A stretch of 64,000 bases of DNA. It comes from RPQJ01 sp044226195. Lineage in GTDB: Bacteria > Pseudomonadota > Gammaproteobacteria > Steroidobacterales > Steroidobacteraceae. A program made the translations under genes and the position numbers. Each line of letters begins with the position of its first letter. Position 1 is the first letter of the stretch. Shown piece after piece: positions 60,437-64,000 of the stretch. The notes below the pieces were generated by a model. It searched no databases. It worked only from the letters and a program-made list of their open reading frames with translations, and had not been told where the DNA came from. The stretch is taken from NCBI GenBank assembly GCA_044226195.1, contig JBGAHO010000013.1:20106-84105 (forward strand), written 5' to 3'.

Positions 60437-62482
60437 ATGAAGCCACGATTCCTGATCACGATCGCCATGGCCCTGCTGACGCTGGGGCTGGCTCATGCCG
60501 CGGATCCGGCGTGCACGGGCCGGGCCGACATCGGCGCCTGGGGTGTCGACATCCGCGGCATGTCGCAGACCGTCCGTCCGGGCGATGACTTCTATCGCTA
60601 CGTCAACGAGGACTGGTTGAAGACGGCGAAGATCCCGGCGGGCATGGCCTCGCTGGATCCCTTCGTCGAGGTCGAGCTGTCGACCGAAGCGCGCGTCGCC
60701 GACATCATCAAGGAAGCGCGCGAAGGCACCGATGCGCCCGGCACGCCCGAACAGCTGATCGCCGATTTCCACCGGTCGTACTCCGACGTCGCACGGCGCA
60801 ATGCGCTGGGCCTGACGCCGATTGCCGGCACGCTCGCCATGCTCGGCAGCCTCAAGACGCACGAAGACCTCGCGAAGGCGATGGCCAAGCCGTGGCTGGC
60901 GGGCGTGATCGGCGGAGGCGTCACCACGGACTCCAACGATCCGCGCCGCCAGATCGTCCTGATCGGCGCCTCGGGCCTGACCCTGCCGTCGCGGGATTAC
61001 TACCTGACCGAAGGCGAGCCCTACGCGGGGTATCGCAAGGCCCTGCAGGCCTACATGGCGGACACGTTCCGCCGCGCAGGCTTCGCAGACGCCGAGACGC
61101 GTGCCGGCCGGCTCTTCGCGCTGGAGATGGAGATTGCGAAGCGCGCGTGGAGCCCGCTCGAGATGCGCGACGTCGTGCGCATGAACCACGTCATGACGCC
61201 GGCCGAGCTGAAGGCCTACGCGCCGGGCTTCCCGTGGGATGCCTACCTGGCCGCTGCGGACTACGGCAAGCAGGACCGTCTCAAGGTCGTGACCGACACG
61301 TCCGTGCGCGACGTGGCGAAGCTGTATGCCGCGACGCCGGTGGTGGACATCCAGTCGATGCTGCTGTTCCACGCGCTCGACTTCTGGGCACCCTATCTTT
61401 CCGATGCGTGGGTGCAGGCGCACTTCGATTTCCACAGCAAGACGCTGCAGGGCGTGGATCAGCGCCGCTCGCCGGAGCTCGAAGCCGTGGGCGCGGTCAA
61501 CGCCGTGCTCAGCGAGGAGATCGGCCGGATCTACGTCGCGGAGTACTTCGGCGCATCCGATCGTGCCAAGGTTGCGGAGATGGTCGACTACCTGCGCGCC
61601 ACCTATCGCGAGCGGATCCAGAAGCTCGACTGGATGGACGAGCCGACCCGCCAGGAAGCGCTGGCGAAGCTCGACAAGATCGCAAGCTACATCGGCTTCC
61701 CGGACCGTTGGCACGATCGCTCGTCCGTGCGCATCGCCGCGGACGACCTCGTCGGCAACATGAACCGGCTGATCGATTGGCAACACGCCGACGACCTGAA
61801 GCGCCTGGCGGAAGGCACGCGCCAATGGGAGTTCGCCTATCCGCCGCAGGAGATCAACGCCGGCTACAGCCCCGCGCGCAACTCGATCACCTTCCCGGCC
61901 GGCATCCTGCAGCCGCCCTTCTTCGACGCCAAGGCCGATCCGGCGGTGAACTTCGGCTCGATCGCCGCCGTCATCGGTCACGAGATCGGCCATGCCTTCG
62001 ACGACCAGGGCAGCCGCTCGGATGGCGACGGCAAGCTGCGTGACTGGTGGACGGCCAAGTCGCGCGGGGAGTTCGAGAAGCGGACGGCGGGGCTCATCGA
62101 CCAATTCAATCAATATGAGCCGGTGCCCGGTGCGCACATCAACGGGCGGCAGAACCTCGGCGAGAACATCGGGGATCTCGGCGGGCTCGGCGTCGCGCAT
62201 GCGGCCTACCGGAAGTACGTGACCGAGAAGCAGGGCGGACAGGCGCCGGTGCTCGACGGTTTCACCGGCGACCAGCGCTTCTTCCTGGCCTGGGGCCAGA
62301 TCTGGCGCGAAAACGTGGCGGAAGCGGAGCAGCGTCGTCGCGTGCTGTCGGATCCGCACAGCGCCGGCGAATTCCGTGCCAACGGCATCGTCCGCAATGT
62401 CGATGCTTGGTACGCGGCATTTGGCGTGAAGCCGGGTGACAAGCTTTACCTCGAACCCGCGAAGCGCGTGACGATCTGGTGA
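60437..62482 (+). CDS. Exported M13-family metallopeptidase, second copy
   Basis: 681-residue neprilysin-like peptidase. Signal MKPRFLITIAMALLTLGLAHA, M13_N domain from MSQTVRPGDDFYRYVNEDWL, catalytic HEIGH at 515-519, GENIGDLGGLGVAHAAYRKY with the third ligand, and a C-terminus (RVTIW) like the first copy. The start at 60437 follows GGAGGG; the frame extends to 60350. It is followed by the S10 gene after 60 bases, so peptidases of families M13 and S10 occur together here. Confidence 0.95.
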   Translation: MKPRFLITIAMALLTLGLAHAADPACTGRADIGAWGVDIRGMSQTVRPGDDFYRYVNEDWLKTAKIPAGMASLDPFVEVELSTEARVADIIKEAREGTDAPGTPEQLIADFHRSYSDVARRNALGLTPIAGTLAMLGSLKTHEDLAKAMAKPWLAGVIGGGVTTDSNDPRRQIVLIGASGLTLPSRDYYLTEGEPYAGYRKALQAYMADTFRRAGFADAETRAGRLFALEMEIAKRAWSPLEMRDVVRMNHVMTPAELKAYAPGFPWDAYLAAADYGKQDRLKVVTDTSVRDVAKLYAATPVVDIQSMLLFHALDFWAPYLSDAWVQAHFDFHSKTLQGVDQRRSPELEAVGAVNAVLSEEIGRIYVAEYFGASDRAKVAEMVDYLRATYRERIQKLDWMDEPTRQEALAKLDKIASYIGFPDRWHDRSSVRIAADDLVGNMNRLIDWQHADDLKRLAEGTRQWEFAYPPQEINAGYSPARNSITFPAGILQPPFFDAKADPAVNFGSIAAVIGHEIGHAFDDQGSRSDGDGKLRDWWTAKSRGEFEKRTAGLIDQFNQYEPVPGAHINGRQNLGENIGDLGGLGVAHAAYRKYVTEKQGGQAPVLDGFTGDQRFFLAWGQIWRENVAEAEQRRRVLSDPHSAGEFRANGIVRNVDAWYAAFGVKPGDKLYLEPAKRVTIW

Positions 62483-62542
62483 GGCGCGAGCCGCGAACAG
62501 GGTAGACACGAATCGGGGTCGACACGACGCAGGCAGGGAGCG

Positions 62543-64000
62543 ATGAACATGAACGTCTCGATCAGTCGGAGTGCGTGGCGGGTGCTGGCCCTGGGGCTCC
62601 TGGCCTTGCTTGTGGGTCCACCGATTGCGCTGGCAGACAAGCTGCCCGCGTACGATGCCAAGGCCGGCATGCTCCGGATCGGCGCCGATCCCGAACATCC
62701 CGACGCCGAGATCTTCCATGTTGCATACACGCTGAAGGGCGGCAGTCCGGCGACGCGGCCGGTGACCTTCGTCTTCAACGGCGGACCGGGCGCGTCCAGC
62801 GCCTACCTGCATATCTCGGCCATTGGCCCGAAGACACTCGTGGCCACGGCTGACGGCACCTTCCCCGCGGTGCCGGCGCGACTCGAGGAGAATCCCGACA
62901 GCTGGATCACCTTCACCGACCTGGTGTTCATCGATCCGGTGGGCACCGGCTACAGTCGCATGTTGCCGGGGCCCGACGGCAAGCCCGGCGACCCGCAGCC
63001 CTACTACGCGGTGGACAGCGACGTGAATGCGTTCGCCGTCTTCATCCGCCAGTGGCTCACCGTCAACAAGCGCTGGGCGTCGCCCAAAGCGATCGCCGGC
63101 GAGAGCTATGCCGGACAGCGCATCGCGGGCCTGACGCGCGTGCTGGCCGAGCAGTTCGGCGTCAATCTCAATCGTGCCGTGCTGATCTCCCCCGCCTTCA
63201 ACGTGCCCGAACTCATCGAGCCGTTTCCGGCCTACGATCTCCTGCACGCCATGATGCTGCTGCCTTCCGAGGCCGCGGTCGCCGCGTACCACGGGCGCAG
63301 CACGATCCAGAACGACGCGGCGGGCTACAAGACAGCCGAAGATTTTGCCCTCACCGACTACCTGACCGGGCTGGCGACGCTCGGCCGGATGGACGAGAAG
63401 GCGCAGGCGGCATTCTATGCGCGCGTCGGCGGCCTGATCGGCATCGACCCGGCCATCGTCGCGGCCAATCGGGGGCGTGTCGGCGAGGCCGTCTTCCTCA
63501 ACAGTCTGCTGGCCTCGCGCGGGCAGGTGCTCGACCTCTACGACGGCACGCAGCCCAGCGAGAACCCCAAGCCCGAGAAGCGCGACGAGCTCGGCGCCAT
63601 GCCGCGATCGCTCAGTATCCTGACCGGAGTGATCCTGCAGCCTTTCATGGATTACGTGCAGAAGGACCTCGGCTACGTCACCGACCGGCCGTACCTCGTG
63701 CTCAATACCGAGGCGTCCATCCTGTGGAATCGCAAGTCGACGCTCGGCACCCCGGCCGATCTGGCGGTCGCCCTCGCGCAGAACACCGACCTGAAGGCGC
63801 TGGTCGTCCATGGGTACCAGGACATGGGCGCGAACTACTTCATGTCGCGCTACCTGCTGGAGCAGGTGGTGGTGACGCCATCGGCGCGGGAGCGACTCAC
63901 CTTTCGTACCTACCAGGGTGGCCACATGTTCTACCTGCGCAAGCAGAGCCGGGCCGAGCTGGCGGCCGACGTGCGCAGGTTCTACGAGACCGGGCGCTGA
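62543..64000 (+). CDS. Exported S10-family serine carboxypeptidase, second copy
   Basis: Complete 485-residue gene whose TGA is the last codon of the window. Signal MNMNVSISRSAWRVLALGLL...ALA, oxyanion motif FNGGPGASSAY, catalytic Ser188 in GESYAG, candidate Asp in VVHGYQDMGANYF and His in YQGGHMFYLR. AGGGAG lies 5 bases before the ATG. Same domain layout as the S10 gene at 37 kb but clearly diverged. Confidence 0.93.
   Translation: MNMNVSISRSAWRVLALGLLALLVGPPIALADKLPAYDAKAGMLRIGADPEHPDAEIFHVAYTLKGGSPATRPVTFVFNGGPGASSAYLHISAIGPKTLVATADGTFPAVPARLEENPDSWITFTDLVFIDPVGTGYSRMLPGPDGKPGDPQPYYAVDSDVNAFAVFIRQWLTVNKRWASPKAIAGESYAGQRIAGLTRVLAEQFGVNLNRAVLISPAFNVPELIEPFPAYDLLHAMMLLPSEAAVAAYHGRSTIQNDAAGYKTAEDFALTDYLTGLATLGRMDEKAQAAFYARVGGLIGIDPAIVAANRGRVGEAVFLNSLLASRGQVLDLYDGTQPSENPKPEKRDELGAMPRSLSILTGVILQPFMDYVQKDLGYVTDRPYLVLNTEASILWNRKSTLGTPADLAVALAQNTDLKALVVHGYQDMGANYFMSRYLLEQVVVTPSARERLTFRTYQGGHMFYLRKQSRAELAADVRRFYETGR

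Noticed and set aside
60011..63925. A 1,304-codon leftward open frame opposite the M13 and S10 genes
   Set aside because: GC-rich third positions keep the antisense frame open; the rightward frames carry signal peptides and catalytic motifs. Only the leftward stretch 60027-60398, in another frame, shows real homology.

Overview
The window is a GC-rich gammaproteobacterial chromosome segment around the replication origin. The ancestral origin cluster is recognisable on both sides of the dnaA region. On the right arm, read rightward, are dnaA-dnaN-recF-gyrB (45.0-51.2 kb). On the left arm, read leftward, are rpmH-rnpA-yidD-yidC-mnmE (44.8-40.9 kb), then mnmG (34.8-33.0 kb), rsmG-parA-parB (9.1-6.6 kb) and atpIBEFHAGD (6.3 kb to the edge). 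The order and strand of this cluster, together with the PrpF/AcnD form of the methylcitrate cycle, fit a free-living aerobic gammaproteobacterium of the Xanthomonadales/Nevskiales/Steroidobacterales type. That placement is inference; no rRNA or tRNA gene is present to confirm it.

The cluster is interrupted by accessory DNA. Between mnmE and mnmG (34.8-40.9 kb) lie an SDR oxidoreductase, two secreted peptidases (S41 and S10), a wax-ester synthase/diacylglycerol acyltransferase and a small HExxH protein. Between mnmG and rsmG (9.2-33.0 kb) lie an oligopeptide-binding lipoprotein, a short NfeD-like protein, a SIMPL protein, a dihaem cytochrome c, an MBL-fold hydrolase, a YhdH/AcuI reductase, cysD-cysNC, a CBS protein, the regulator scfR with the divergent prpB-prpC-acnD-prpF operon, a soluble PAS histidine kinase, and an ABC transporter whose permease is fused to an M1 aminopeptidase. 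Right of gyrB (51.2-64.0 kb) are a secreted low-complexity protein, an AraC regulator, two M13 peptidases, a periplasmic ClpP-fold protein, putA beside the wreck of a DadA-type dehydrogenase, and a second S10 peptidase.

The themes are oxidative phosphorylation and chromosome maintenance, propionate and proline catabolism, sulfate activation and secreted proteolysis.

The least expected features are: (1) a six-copy inverted-repeat family, core GGGGACATTCCTCTTTTTC, placed exactly at gene ends, supplying the TAG stop codon of five genes and the ATG of prpF and mnmE; (2) a one-base frameshift near the 3' end of mnmG; (3) an rnpA frame with no ATG/GTG/TTG ahead of its conserved N-terminus, where a CTG overlaps the rpmH stop; (4) two parS-like sites inside recF, one of them over the -35 region of an extended -10 gyrB promoter whose -10 box contains the recF stop; (5) a tandem duplication of the 3' end of the CBS gene with an attached REP-like palindrome.
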